Shown here one piece after another: positions 48,885 through 58,235 of a stretch of DNA of 64,000 bases. Position 1 is the stretch's first letter, and each line of letters begins with the position of its first letter. Both the position numbers and the translations under genes were made by a program. The notes under the pieces were generated by a model. That model saw only the letters and a program-made list of their open reading frames with translations, ran no database searches and had not been told where the DNA came from. The stretch is from the NCBI RefSeq assembly GCF_049065735.1, contig NZ_JBAKHD010000002.1, positions 434,001 through 498,000 of the forward strand. The letters are read 5' to 3'. The stretch comes from Paramesorhizobium sp049065735. Lineage in GTDB: Bacteria; Pseudomonadota; Alphaproteobacteria; Rhizobiales; Rhizobiaceae.

Positions 48885-50123
48885 GCTTCGGTAATCGCCA
48901 TTGATCGCCACATATTCCTTGGTGAGGTCGCAGGTCCACACTGTCGCCTCGCCGTCGCCCAGGCCCAGATCGGCGCGGATGACGATGTCTTCCTGCTTCA
49001 TATAGGCGGATGTCTCGGCTTCCGAATAGGCCGGATCGCGCTCGCCCTGATGCGCGACGCGGATATCGCCGAACCAGATGGAAAGCCGGTCGCGGTCCGC
49101 CGGCTCCCCGGCCTTGCCGACCGCCATGACGACGCGGCCCCAATTGGCATCCTCGCCTGCGACCGCCGTCTTCACCAGCGGCGAATTGGCGATGGAAAGC
49201 GCGACGCGCTTGGCGGACGCAGCCGTTTCGGCGCCTGTCACACGCACCTCGATCATCTTGCGCGCGCCCTCGCCATCCCGCACCACCTGCAAGGCTAGGG
49301 ATTGCAGGACGCGGTCGAGCGCTTTAGCGAAATCGGCAAGGCGCTCGTCCTCGAGTCCGGTCACATCAGGCGCGCCGCGCTCAGCCGCCTTGCCGGTCGA
49401 GAACAGCATCAGCGTGTCAGAGGTCGAGGTGTCGCTATCAACAGTCACCGAATTGAACGTCCCGCCCACGCTGCGCTCCAGCAGCGCCTGCAGGACGGGA
49501 GCCTTGATCGGCGCGTCGGTCACCACGAAGGAGAGCATGGTCGCCATGTCGGGCGCGATCATGCCCGCGCCCTTGGCGATCCCGTTGATCGTCACAGGCA
49601 CGCCGCCGAGCAGCACCGTCTCGGTCGCCACTTTCGGATACGTGTCGGTGGTCATGATGGCTTTGGCCGCATCGAGCCAGCGATCGGCCTTAGCGTCACG
49701 CGCCATGCCGGTGAGGAGATGCGAGAATTTTCCCGCGTCGAGCGGCTCGCCGATGACGCCGGTAGAAGCGAGGAAAACCTCAGCCGAGGTGCAGCCGACC
49801 GCCGCGGAGGCAGCGGCAGCCGTCATCTCCGTCGCGTCGCGGCCTTTCCGTCCGGTGAAGGCATTGGCATTGCCCGAATTGACGACAACCGCGCGCGCCT
49901 TGCCGCCCGGCAGATTCCGCCGGGAGAAATCGACCGGCGCCGAAGGACATTTCGAGCGGGTGAACACGCCCGCCGCTTCCGCTTCCCTGTCGAAGACGAG
50001 GAGCAGCACATCCGTGCGCCCCTTATATTTGATCCCAGCCTCGGCGGTGGCGATGCGCACTCCCTCGATGATAGGCATCGCGGGATAATGTTTCGGAGCA
50101 AGTGGAGATACGGATGCCGACAT
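48882..50123 (-). CDS. argJ: Bifunctional ornithine acetyltransferase / N-acetylglutamate synthase
   Basis: Recycles the acetyl group in arginine synthesis, transferring it from N-acetylornithine to glutamate. The 413-residue proenzyme self-cleaves before the Thr in NGIAKGAGMIAPDMATMLSF. Other marks are VFTRSKCPSAPVDFSRRNLPGG, VVNSGNANAFTGRKG and the C-terminal CDLTKEYVAINGDYRS. The start MSASVSPLAPKHYPAMPIIEG at 50123 is used; the frame stays open into the family C repeat upstream but that part is not coding. True bifunctionality (acetyl-CoA use) cannot be judged from sequence. Confidence 0.96.
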   Translation of the reverse strand: MSASVSPLAPKHYPAMPIIEGVRIATAEAGIKYKGRTDVLLLVFDREAEAAGVFTRSKCPSAPVDFSRRNLPGGKARAVVVNSGNANAFTGRKGRDATEMTAAAASAAVGCTSAEVFLASTGVIGEPLDAGKFSHLLTGMARDAKADRWLDAAKAIMTTDTYPKVATETVLLGGVPVTINGIAKGAGMIAPDMATMLSFVVTDAPIKAPVLQALLERSVGGTFNSVTVDSDTSTSDTLMLFSTGKAAERGAPDVTGLEDERLADFAKALDRVLQSLALQVVRDGEGARKMIEVRVTGAETAASAKRVALSIANSPLVKTAVAGEDANWGRVVMAVGKAGEPADRDRLSIWFGDIRVAHQGERDPAYSEAETSAYMKQEDIVIRADLGLGDGEATVWTCDLTKEYVAINGDYRS

Positions 50124-50162
50124 GGGTCCCCTCGGGATAGTGAAGCGGTTGTTCCAGTTCGC

Positions 50163-50312
50163 CCCTCCCTCCCCCTTGCGGGGAGGGTGGCCCGAAGGGT
50201 CGGGTGGGGGTGGTGACGCGTACGCTGCATTCTTCGAAGCAAGCGCAAACGTCACCACCCCCATCCGCCCGCTAACGCGGGCACCTTCCCCGCAAGGGGG
50301 AAGGAGGGCGCG
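50163..50312. repeat. GC-rich composite repeat family C, copy 4
   Basis: Left hairpin CCTCCCCCTTGCGGGGAGGG, CGGGTGGGGGTGGTGACG, centre, CGTCACCACCCCCATCCGCC and right hairpin CCCCGCAAGGGGGAAGGAGG. Unlike the other three it lies between two genes on the same strand, in the leader of argJ and just after the foldase gene's stop. Confidence 0.8.
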
Positions 50313-50327
50313 AGCCCGACCGCAAAT

Positions 50328-51239
50328 TTACTTCTTCGGCGTCTCCGCAGCCGGGGCCGGTTCCTCGCCGCTCGCCTGCTTCATCGCCTTTTCGATCTCC
50401 GGATCGGCATAGCTGACCTTCATGTCGCTGCGCAGCTTCTTCATGAGGTCGACATAGCGCTCGCGCATCAGGATCGAGCGCACCTGTTCCTTGACCTGGT
50501 CGAATGCCGGCGGCTGCTGGGCGCGCTTGTCTTCCAGCTTGATCACATGGAAGCCGAACTGGGTCTGCACCGGCTCCTTGGTATAGGCGCCCGGCTCCAG
50601 CGCGAAGGCGGCCTTCTCGAACTCCGGCACCATCTGGCCTTGGGCAAAATAGCCGAGGTCGCCGCCATTCTGGGCCGAACCGTCGGTGGAGCTTTCCTTG
50701 GCCAGATCCTCGAACTTCGCCCCGGCATCGAGCTTCTTGATGATGGCCTCCGCCTCTTCCTTGGTCTTGACTAGGATGTGGCGGGCGCGCACTTCGTTCT
50801 GCGGCGGAGTCGCGGCGATTTCCTTGTCGTAGCGGGCGCGGATATCGGCGTCGGAAATCTTGTTGACGATTTCCTTCTCGAAATATTCGTTATGGAGCGC
50901 CCGGTCCTTGAGGAAATCCATGCGCTGCGCGAATTCCTTGGTCTGGTCGAGCTTGGCGGCCTTGGCCTGGGTGGCGAGCGCCTTGATGTCGATGAGCGCG
51001 GCAAGCGCGGCAAGGCGGCGCTGCTCTTCGGGCAGGCGCGAGAACTGCGGGTCGAGATCAGCCGAAGCCTGGTCCACCTCTCCCTGCGTGATCTTCTGGC
51101 CATTGACGGTTGCGAGCACCTTGGCCGGGTCCGCGGCAGGCGCCTTTTCCTGGGCCGACGCGCCATAGGTCGCCGTCGCGATCAGCACCGTCGCGGCAAG
51201 GGCGGAAAGGGCTTTATTATAGTAGCTCATGCGGGTCAC
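50328..51239 (-). CDS. Periplasmic peptidyl-prolyl isomerase (PpiC/SurA-type foldase)
   Basis: Exported chaperone/isomerase that assists folding of secreted and outer-membrane proteins. The 303-residue protein has a signal peptide (LSALAATVLIATATYGASAQ), a helical N-terminal domain (VNGQKITQGEVDQASADLDP), a parvulin domain at residues 145-240 (NEVRARHILVKTKEEAEAII, GDLGYFAQGQMVPEFEKAAFAL, VQTQFGFHVIKLEDKR) and a proline-rich tail. One parvulin domain sets it apart from SurA, which has two. It is divergent from secA, so two export functions share one regulatory region. Confidence 0.92.
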   Translation of the reverse strand: MTRMSYYNKALSALAATVLIATATYGASAQEKAPAADPAKVLATVNGQKITQGEVDQASADLDPQFSRLPEEQRRLAALAALIDIKALATQAKAAKLDQTKEFAQRMDFLKDRALHNEYFEKEIVNKISDADIRARYDKEIAATPPQNEVRARHILVKTKEEAEAIIKKLDAGAKFEDLAKESSTDGSAQNGGDLGYFAQGQMVPEFEKAAFALEPGAYTKEPVQTQFGFHVIKLEDKRAQQPPAFDQVKEQVRSILMRERYVDLMKKLRSDMKVSYADPEIEKAMKQASGEEPAPAAETPKK

Positions 51240-51320
51240 TCCTTCGAAGGCCTTTCGGCTTCATGAATGCGGCGGAATTTTGGGCAACGGATGGGAGCGG
51301 CCCAGGCTCTCCCTATAACG

Positions 51321-51349
51321 TTGACATCATTCGGCACCCCTCTTATCTG
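51321..51349 (+). promoter_or_regulatory. Sigma70-type promoter for secA
   Basis: TTGACA at 51321-51326 and TATCTG at 51344-51349 are separated by 17 bases, about 150 bases upstream of the secA start in the divergent gap with the foldase gene. Confidence 0.6.
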
Positions 51350-51500
51350 TCCTTCGGCTTTGCGTCCAGAGCTTGCCGGAAGAAGTACGTGTGGTTCAGG
51401 AGAACGACGACGCGACTTTTCTTGCAAATCCTTCTATGAGAATAAATAAAGCCTACGGTAGCGCCGGATCACCGGCTGAACGGATAAGAAAGGACCAGTG

Positions 51501-54227
51501 ATGGTCAGCTTCGGCGGTCTAGCCCGCAAGATTTTCGGTTCCTCCAACGACCGCCGCGTCAAGGGGCTACGCCCGCGCGCCAATGAGATCACCGCGCTCG
51601 AAAAGACCTACGAGGCTCTGACGGACGATCAGCTGAGGGGCAAGACCGCCGAGTTCCGCGCCGCTTTGGCCAATGGAAGCAAGGTCGACGACCTCCTGCC
51701 CCACGCCTTCGCCACCGTGCGCGAAGCCGCCAAGCGCGTGCTCGGCATGCGCCCCTTCGACGTGCAGCTGATCGGCGGCATGGTGCTGCATAATCGCGGC
51801 ATTGCCGAAATGCGCACCGGCGAAGGCAAGACGCTGATGGCGACGCTGCCGGTCTATTTGAACGCGCTCGAAGGCAAGGGCGTCCATGTCGTTACCGTCA
51901 ACGATTACCTGGCGAGCCGCGATGCGGAATGGATGGGCAAGCTCTATGGCTTCCTCGGTCTTTCCACCGGCGTCATCGTCCATGGCCTCGACGACGACCA
52001 GCGCCGCGAGGCCTATGCCTGCGACATCACCTACGGCACCAACAACGAATTCGGCTTCGATTACTTACGCGACAATATGAAATATGACCGCGCGCAGATG
52101 GTGCAGCGCGGCCATCACTACGCCATCGTCGACGAAGTCGATTCGATCCTCATCGACGAGGCGCGCACGCCGCTCATCATCTCCGGCCCGCTCGAGGACC
52201 GCTCCGATTTCTACAATCTGATCGACACTTTCATTCCGCGGCTCGATCCGTCCGATTACGAAATCGACGAGAAGCAGAAGACGGCCACCTTCACCGAGGA
52301 AGGCACCGAGAAGCTTGAGAATATGCTCAAGGAAGCCGGCCACCTCAAGGGCGAGGGGCTCTACGATGTCGAGAACGTCGCCATCGTCCACCATGTCAAC
52401 AATGCGCTGCGCGCCCACAAGCTGTTCCAGCGCGACAAGGACTATATCGTCCGCAATGACGAGATCGTCATCATCGACGAGTTCACCGGCCGCATGATGC
52501 CGGGACGGCGTTACTCCGAAGGGCTGCACCAGGCGCTGGAAGCCAAGGAGCACGTCACCATCCAGCCGGAAAACCAGACGCTCGCCTCGATCACCTTCCA
52601 GAACTATTTCCGCATGTACACGAAGCTGGCCGGCATGACCGGTACGGCTTCCACAGAAGCGGAAGAATTCGGCAATATCTACGGCCTCGAAGTCACCGAG
52701 GTGCCGACCAACCTCCCCGTCCGCCGCATCGACGAGGACGACGAGGTCTACCGGACGGTCGAGGAGAAATACCGCGCCATCGTCAAGGACATCCGCGAGG
52801 CTCATGCCAAGGGGCAGCCGGTTCTTGTCGGCACGACCTCCATTGAGAAATCTGAGCAATTGGCCGAGCGGCTGCGCAAGGAAGGCATCAAGGACTTCCA
52901 GGTGCTGAACGCCCGTTATCACGAGCAGGAAGCCTATATCGTCGCGCAGGCGGGCGTTCCCGGCGCCATCACCATCGCAACCAACATGGCGGGCCGCGGC
53001 ACCGACATCCAGCTCGGCGGCAATCTCGAAATGCGCGTTCGCCAGGAACTCGCCGATATGCCTGGGGGGCCGGAGCGCGAGGCCGCCATCGCCGCCATCA
53101 AGGCCGACATCGCCAAGCTGAAGGAACAGGCGCTCGCCGCGGGCGGCCTCTACGTGCTCGCCACCGAGCGTCATGAAAGCCGCCGCATCGACAATCAGCT
53201 GCGCGGCCGTTCAGGCCGTCAGGGCGATCCGGGCCGCTCGAAATTCTTCCTGTCGCTGCAGGACGATTTGATGCGCATTTTTGGCTCCGACCGCATGGAC
53301 GGAATGCTACAGAAGCTGGGCCTCAAGGAAGACGAGGCCATCGTCCATCCGTGGATCAACAAGGCGCTGGAAAAGGCGCAGAAGAAGGTCGAGGCGCGCA
53401 ACTTCGAAATCCGCAAGAACCTGCTCAAATATGACGACGTGATGAATGATCAGCGCAAGGTGATCTTCGAGCAGCGTCTGGAGCTGATGGACGGCGAAAA
53501 CCTGAGCGAGACCGTCGCGGAGATGCGCGAGGAAGTGATCGAGGATCTGGTCCGCACGCATATCCCGGAAAACGCCTATGCCGAGCAATGGGATATCGAC
53601 GGGCTGAAGCAGGGTGTGCAGGAATATCTCAATCTCGACCTGCCGGTCCATGAATGGGCGGCGGAAGAGGGCATCGCCGAAGAGGAAATCCTCACCCGCA
53701 TCAAGGCCGCCGCCGATGAGGCCGCTGCCGAGCGGGCGGAGCGCTTCGGCCCGCAGGTCATGGCCTATGTCGAGAAATCCATCGTCCTGCAGTCGCTCGA
53801 TCATCTCTGGCGCGAGCATTTGGTCAATCTCGACCACTTACGCTCTGTCGTCGGCTTCCGCGGCTATGCTCAGCGTGACCCGCTGAACGAGTACAAGACC
53901 GAGGCTTTCGAGCTATTCCAGGCCATGCTCGGCAATCTGCGGCAGGCTGTGACGGCCCAGTTGATGCGCGTCGAGATCGTCCGCGAGGCAGCCGCCGCGC
54001 CGGAGCCGACCCCGCCGCCCATGTATGGCGAGCATATTGACGGCACCACTGGCGACAATGATTTCGGCGAGGGCGACCTCCTCGTCCGGCACGACGAGAC
54101 GCGGGTGGTCGCTCCCGAGGAGCGCGACCCGAACGATCCCACCACCTGGGGCAAGGTCGGGCGCAACGAGGCCTGCCCGTGCGGCTCGGGCAAGAAATAC
54201 AAGCACTGCCACGGTGCGTTTGGCTGA
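51501..54227 (+). CDS. secA: Preprotein translocase ATPase SecA
   Basis: Motor of the Sec pathway, pushing unfolded preproteins through SecYEG. The 908-residue protein starts MVSFGGLARKIFGSSNDRRV; the preceding GTG would add one residue. Visible marks are Walker A MRTGEGKTLMATLP (about residues 104-117), VNDYLASRDAEWMGKLYGFL, Walker B region DEVDSILIDEARTPLI, TNMAGRGTDIQLGGN and RIDNQLRGRSGRQGDPG in the second nucleotide domain, and the C-terminal zinc SEC-C motif CPCGSGKKYKHCHG that binds SecB or the ribosome. Promoter at 51321, terminator at 54268. Confidence 0.97.
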   Translation: MVSFGGLARKIFGSSNDRRVKGLRPRANEITALEKTYEALTDDQLRGKTAEFRAALANGSKVDDLLPHAFATVREAAKRVLGMRPFDVQLIGGMVLHNRGIAEMRTGEGKTLMATLPVYLNALEGKGVHVVTVNDYLASRDAEWMGKLYGFLGLSTGVIVHGLDDDQRREAYACDITYGTNNEFGFDYLRDNMKYDRAQMVQRGHHYAIVDEVDSILIDEARTPLIISGPLEDRSDFYNLIDTFIPRLDPSDYEIDEKQKTATFTEEGTEKLENMLKEAGHLKGEGLYDVENVAIVHHVNNALRAHKLFQRDKDYIVRNDEIVIIDEFTGRMMPGRRYSEGLHQALEAKEHVTIQPENQTLASITFQNYFRMYTKLAGMTGTASTEAEEFGNIYGLEVTEVPTNLPVRRIDEDDEVYRTVEEKYRAIVKDIREAHAKGQPVLVGTTSIEKSEQLAERLRKEGIKDFQVLNARYHEQEAYIVAQAGVPGAITIATNMAGRGTDIQLGGNLEMRVRQELADMPGGPEREAAIAAIKADIAKLKEQALAAGGLYVLATERHESRRIDNQLRGRSGRQGDPGRSKFFLSLQDDLMRIFGSDRMDGMLQKLGLKEDEAIVHPWINKALEKAQKKVEARNFEIRKNLLKYDDVMNDQRKVIFEQRLELMDGENLSETVAEMREEVIEDLVRTHIPENAYAEQWDIDGLKQGVQEYLNLDLPVHEWAAEEGIAEEEILTRIKAAADEAAAERAERFGPQVMAYVEKSIVLQSLDHLWREHLVNLDHLRSVVGFRGYAQRDPLNEYKTEAFELFQAMLGNLRQAVTAQLMRVEIVREAAAAPEPTPPPMYGEHIDGTTGDNDFGEGDLLVRHDETRVVAPEERDPNDPTTWGKVGRNEACPCGSGKKYKHCHGAFG

Positions 54228-54267
54228 TCACGGCGCATTGTTCGTAATGCCCTTGCACTGACACAAA

Positions 54268-54294
54268 AACCGCGCATGAGATGCGCGGTTTTTT
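54268..54294 (+). terminator. Terminator after secA
   Basis: AACCGCGCAT/ATGCGCGGTT with a GAG loop, followed by TTTT. It is a standard factor-independent terminator 40 bases after the stop codon. Confidence 0.9.
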
Positions 54295-54389
54295 CGTTAT
54301 GGCGCGGGGCATAACGAGAAGCGGACGAACGCTTTTTTTAAAATTCTGCCCTATTTTGGCGCCTTGGGTTGACAGGTGGAGAATCGGTT

Positions 54390-55811
54390 TTGCGTTTTTC
54401 AGCGGCCACTGCAGCGGACCGGCTTCTGCCGGAAAGGTTTTCGTTGCGCCTTCGTCCGCTGACGGAGCGCATCGATACGCTGCTGACCGCCTCCAACCCG
54501 CAGGCCGGCGCGCAGCGCTCCTCGCTCGCCGCTTTCGCCATCCGCATTATCAGCGCCGCCATCGCACTTGTCTCCCAGATCGTGCTGGCGCGCTGGATGG
54601 GCGAGTTCGAATATGGTATCTATGTGCTGGTGTGGATCAGCGCCATCATCGTCGGCAACCTCTCCTGCCTCGGCTTCCACACCACCATTATCCGCTATGT
54701 GCCCGAATATTTCGAGCGTAATGAACTGAATGCAATCCGCGGGCTCTTGCGCACCGGATGGCTGTTCGGCATCATTGCCTCCACCTTCGTCGCCATTCTG
54801 GCCGGTGTCGGCGTCCATCTCTTCGCGCAGCACATCGAAAACTACTACATCCTGCCTTTCTATCTCGGCTTCGTCTGTGTTCCCATGATCGCGCTCGGCG
54901 ACATGCTCGATGGCACGGCGCGCTCGCGCTCATGGGTGGTGACGGCGCTGACGCCCACCTACATCGTCCGCCCGCTTCTCGCGCTTCTCTTCATGATCGC
55001 GGCGGTGCTGGCCGGCTTCGCACCGACGGCGGCGACCGGGTTGATGGCCGCGATCCTCGCCACCTATGTGACGACCCTGAGCCAGCTCCTGCGCATCAGG
55101 GGCAGCCTTGCCCGCATCATTCCGGCGGGGCCGCGTCATCTCCATTTGCGCGAATGGTTCGCGGTCTCCGTGCCGATCTTCCTCGTCGAGGGTTTCTTCT
55201 TCCTGCTCATCAATGTCGATGTGCTGATGGTCGGCCATTTCATGGACCCGGACCATGTCGCCATCTATTTCGCCACGGTGAAAATCCTTGCGCTGGCGCA
55301 TTTCGTCTATTTCGCCGTCAAGGCGGGCGTCGCGCAGCGCTATTCGCAATTGCTCCACAGCGGCGACCGTGAGCGCTTCGCCAGCTTCGTCGGCGCTTCG
55401 GTGCGCTGGACCTTCTGGCCGACGCTGGCGCTCGGTCTCGTCCTGCTCCTGCTGGGTCAGCCGCTGCTCTCGCTCTTCGGTCCGTCCTTCACGCAAGGCT
55501 ATCCGCTGCTCTTCGTGCTGATCGTTGGTGTCATCGCCCGCGCCAGCGTCGGCCCGACGGAAAGCCTTCTCAACATGTCGGGCAATCAGAATGTCTGTGC
55601 CGCGCTTTATGCTGTCGCGCTCTGCATCAATGTCGTGCTCAATATTCTTCTCATCCCGCGTTTCGGCCTCATCGGCGCTGCGGTCGCCACCGCCATCGCC
55701 ATGGTGTTCGAGGCGTCCTCGCTTTCGCTGATGGTCTATCGCCGCCTCGGCATCCCCATGTTCATCCTCGCCGCCCAAGCGAAATTCTCCCGTCCGGAGG
55801 AGCTATACTGA
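54390..55811 (+). CDS. Wzx-like polysaccharide flippase
   Basis: A 473-residue integral membrane protein of the MOP exporter superfamily (polysaccharide biosynthesis proteins), with about 12-14 spans, that would move a lipid-linked glycan across the inner membrane. Family features are SSLAAFAIRIISAAIALVSQIVLARWMG at the first span and the hydrophobic pairs thereafter; it lacks MurJ hallmarks and is called Wzx-like only. No ATG is available; the TTG at 54390 is chosen because GGTGGAG ends 8 bases upstream, while TTG 54369 has no such site. Its stop overlaps the next start (TGATG). No glycosyltransferase gene is nearby. Confidence 0.8.
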   Translation: MRFSAATAADRLLPERFSLRLRPLTERIDTLLTASNPQAGAQRSSLAAFAIRIISAAIALVSQIVLARWMGEFEYGIYVLVWISAIIVGNLSCLGFHTTIIRYVPEYFERNELNAIRGLLRTGWLFGIIASTFVAILAGVGVHLFAQHIENYYILPFYLGFVCVPMIALGDMLDGTARSRSWVVTALTPTYIVRPLLALLFMIAAVLAGFAPTAATGLMAAILATYVTTLSQLLRIRGSLARIIPAGPRHLHLREWFAVSVPIFLVEGFFFLLINVDVLMVGHFMDPDHVAIYFATVKILALAHFVYFAVKAGVAQRYSQLLHSGDRERFASFVGASVRWTFWPTLALGLVLLLLGQPLLSLFGPSFTQGYPLLFVLIVGVIARASVGPTESLLNMSGNQNVCAALYAVALCINVVLNILLIPRFGLIGAAVATAIAMVFEASSLSLMVYRRLGIPMFILAAQAKFSRPEELY

Positions 55812-57097
55812 TGGTCGCCATTCCCCTTCTCGAAGAAGCCGCGGGTGGATCCGCCGCGCGCGTCGTTTCGGAGATCGCAGAAAGCGATGCCATGGAGGAT
55901 GTCGCCAAGAAGCTGGAAGAGAGCCTCGGGCATCGCGATATTCCGCGCAAGCTGGCGATCTATGGCGCTGCGGCGGGCTTCGAGCTTCTGGAGGAGCTGG
56001 ATCATCTGACCTTCCGCTCCATCGAGCCCAACATCTTCGTCAATCCGCGCTTCCTTGCGCCCGCCATGCCGCGCCTCGACGATAGGCAGGTGCGCTTTAT
56101 GGTGATGCGCGATGAGAATGAGACGCGCAGCCGTCTGCGCTTTCTCATGCCCTATACGATCGAGCGCCCGGGCCTTGCCGTTTCCGCGCCGATCATCCGC
56201 GCCTGGGCGACACCGTTCGGCCCGCAGGGCACGCCGCTCATCGACCGCGACGATCCCATCGGCGTACTCGAGGATCTTTTCGACATCTTGTCGCGCAAGC
56301 ATCTGAAAATGCCCGAGGTGCTCGTCCTGCCCGATATGCGCGCTAATGGCCCGGTCGCGCAGCTGATCCGCGCCATCGCGCTTGGCCGCAATTTGCCGAT
56401 CACGTCAATCGAGCGCGCCGAGCGCCCGTTCCTGGAAAGCCAGATGGAGGGCGACGCTTATCTGCGTCACGCCATCGGCTCGCATCATCGCCGGGATTAT
56501 GCGCGGCTGTGGCGCAAGCTCGCCGGGCAGGGCACCTTGACCTACAGCGTCGCGCGCAGCCCGGAGGAAGTCCGCCGCCGCTGCGAGGATTTTCTGGCTT
56601 TGGAAGCTAGCGGCTGGAAGGGCAAGCGGGGCACCGCCATGGCCGTGGACCGCTACCGCGCCGCCTTCGCCCGCGAGGCGGTCAACCGGCTGGCGGAGCG
56701 GGACTTGACCCGCATTCATACGCTCGAACTCGACGGCCGCGTCATCGCCATCCTCATCGTCTTCGTCGAATCGGGCGAGGCGTGGACGTGGAAAACTGCC
56801 TATGACGAATCCTTAAGCGCCTATTCGCCCGGCACCTTGCTGATGATCGAGGTGGTGAAGAACCATCTCGAAGACCCCAACATCGCCCGCACCGATTCCT
56901 GTGCCGTTCCAGACCATCCGGTCATGTCGCGGCTCTTCAGCGAGCGGGAAGCGATCGAAACGCTGGTGATCGGTCTCAACCCCGGTGCCACCCGCGCCAC
57001 CCAGCAGGCGGCCGCGCAGATCCACCTGTACCGGCGCACCCGTGACATCGCCCGCATCGTCCGCAACCGCCTGCGCTCGCTGACGGGACGGCATTAG
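55811..57097 (+). CDS. GNAT-like acyltransferase of the CelD/BcsL type
   Basis: A 428-residue protein with a C-terminal GNAT-like domain of the kind annotated as 'acetyltransferase involved in cellulose biosynthesis' (CelD/BcsL). Recognisable segments are ARSPEEVRRRCEDFLALEASGWKGKRGTAM (about 252-281), where the W-K-G-K-x-G-T motif is typical, RIHTLELDGRVIAILIVFVESG and KTAYDESLSAYSPGTLLMIEVVKNHLED. The first 180 residues are less conserved. It is translationally coupled to the flippase (1-base overlap), suggesting both handle the same surface polymer; acyl substrate unknown. Its end overlaps the convergent CPBP gene by 4 bases. Confidence 0.83.
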   Translation: MVAIPLLEEAAGGSAARVVSEIAESDAMEDVAKKLEESLGHRDIPRKLAIYGAAAGFELLEELDHLTFRSIEPNIFVNPRFLAPAMPRLDDRQVRFMVMRDENETRSRLRFLMPYTIERPGLAVSAPIIRAWATPFGPQGTPLIDRDDPIGVLEDLFDILSRKHLKMPEVLVLPDMRANGPVAQLIRAIALGRNLPITSIERAERPFLESQMEGDAYLRHAIGSHHRRDYARLWRKLAGQGTLTYSVARSPEEVRRRCEDFLALEASGWKGKRGTAMAVDRYRAAFAREAVNRLAERDLTRIHTLELDGRVIAILIVFVESGEAWTWKTAYDESLSAYSPGTLLMIEVVKNHLEDPNIARTDSCAVPDHPVMSRLFSEREAIETLVIGLNPGATRATQQAAAQIHLYRRTRDIARIVRNRLRSLTGRH

Positions 57098-57909
57098 AGG
57101 CGCCACAATCGTTTCCAGATGAAGAACGCGGCAAGGAAGAAAACATGTGGCGCTATCATGCATAGCAAGAGCGCATCGTTGCCGGCGACGTCGCCGAGGC
57201 GCGCCATTAACGGACCCGGCTGGGCTAGCAGGATCTTGCCGTTGACGAGGGTATGGGAACAGATATCCCACATGCCGTGCATCCCGATGGGAACATAGAT
57301 ATTCCTATAAGTGAGATAGAGATAGCCGAATAAGGCGCCGCCGATGGTGGCGTAGACGAAGCCAGGCCAACTATATTGGGCGATATGCCCCATGCCGAAT
57401 ATGAGCGAGACAAGCGCGACGCTCGCATGCTTGTTGTAAACGCCCGCCAGGCGGCGCAGCAGATAGCCGCGGAAAACGAGCTCCTCCTGAACGGCGTTGA
57501 AGGCTTGCGCGACGAACCACGCCAGAAAGAGGGCGGCAATTTTCGCGTGGTCGGGTATGAAGCCCTGGATGTCGAGCAGCCCGGTCAGTTGAAACAGCGC
57601 CAGAGCGCCGAAGACGAGCAGCAGTGCAAATGCCGCGCCCTTCCATAAACCCTTCAGCGAATCCCGCAGGAAGAATGCGTCCTTCCAGTTTTCCCGCTCC
57701 CACAAAACGGCAAAAAGCAGATAAAGCACAACAGCAAAAAGGAAATGAAGGATTCGGCTTTCCAGCGACGGAAAGCCCGTCAGTTCATCGATATAATCGA
57801 ACGCCGGAAAGCGCCAATTCGGCAGCAAATGCCTGAGAAATGGATAGACGTAACTGTATGATGTCAAGAACAAGGCAGCATGAATGAGAACTTTCATTTT
57901 GGAAGTCAT
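57094..57909 (-). CDS. CPBP family intramembrane glutamic endopeptidase
   Basis: A 271-residue multi-span membrane protein of the CPBP (Abi/CAAX-like) family. The catalytic motifs are present: NAVQEELVFRGYLLRRL (EExxxR), the second motif FGMGHIAQY and the third GMHGMWDICSH with its conserved His. Activity and substrate are unknown; some family members process peptides or confer bacteriocin immunity. The start MTSKMKVLIHAA at 57909 is used because the 31-codon extension upstream is polar and lies in an AT-rich leader; Met at 57897 is also possible. It is convergent with the acyltransferase gene. Confidence 0.85.
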   Translation of the reverse strand: MTSKMKVLIHAALFLTSYSYVYPFLRHLLPNWRFPAFDYIDELTGFPSLESRILHFLFAVVLYLLFAVLWERENWKDAFFLRDSLKGLWKGAAFALLLVFGALALFQLTGLLDIQGFIPDHAKIAALFLAWFVAQAFNAVQEELVFRGYLLRRLAGVYNKHASVALVSLIFGMGHIAQYSWPGFVYATIGGALFGYLYLTYRNIYVPIGMHGMWDICSHTLVNGKILLAQPGPLMARLGDVAGNDALLLCMIAPHVFFLAAFFIWKRLWRL

Positions 57910-58235
57910 GCTTTTACTCCGGAAACGCTTCAGGTCATCATGAGGCAAACCTGCTTTATGATTGATTGCACCGGGCAGTTTCGCTGCCGCAACCAATCGC
58001 ATTCATGAATGTCCAATATAGCACCATGCGGATTACGGCGGGTAATCCTGACAGGGGCGTCCTGTTAAAGTCCTGATATCGAAGCCATCCGGACCGCTCC
58101 AGCCGGTCGCATGGCTCGGTTCGAATGTCTTTTCAAATCGCCATCCCGGACAATCGGCAGGCCTTTCGGATCGTTCCCGCGGGGAACAATGCCTGTCCGC
58201 GAGCCGGCGCTCTGGCGGCCCTTAAGGAAGCCGAT

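Noticed and set aside
54390..55811. MurJ (lipid II flippase) as the identity of the flippase
   Set aside because: General MOP-superfamily features only; no MurJ-specific residues seen, and the coupling to a CelD-like acyltransferase points to a surface polysaccharide.
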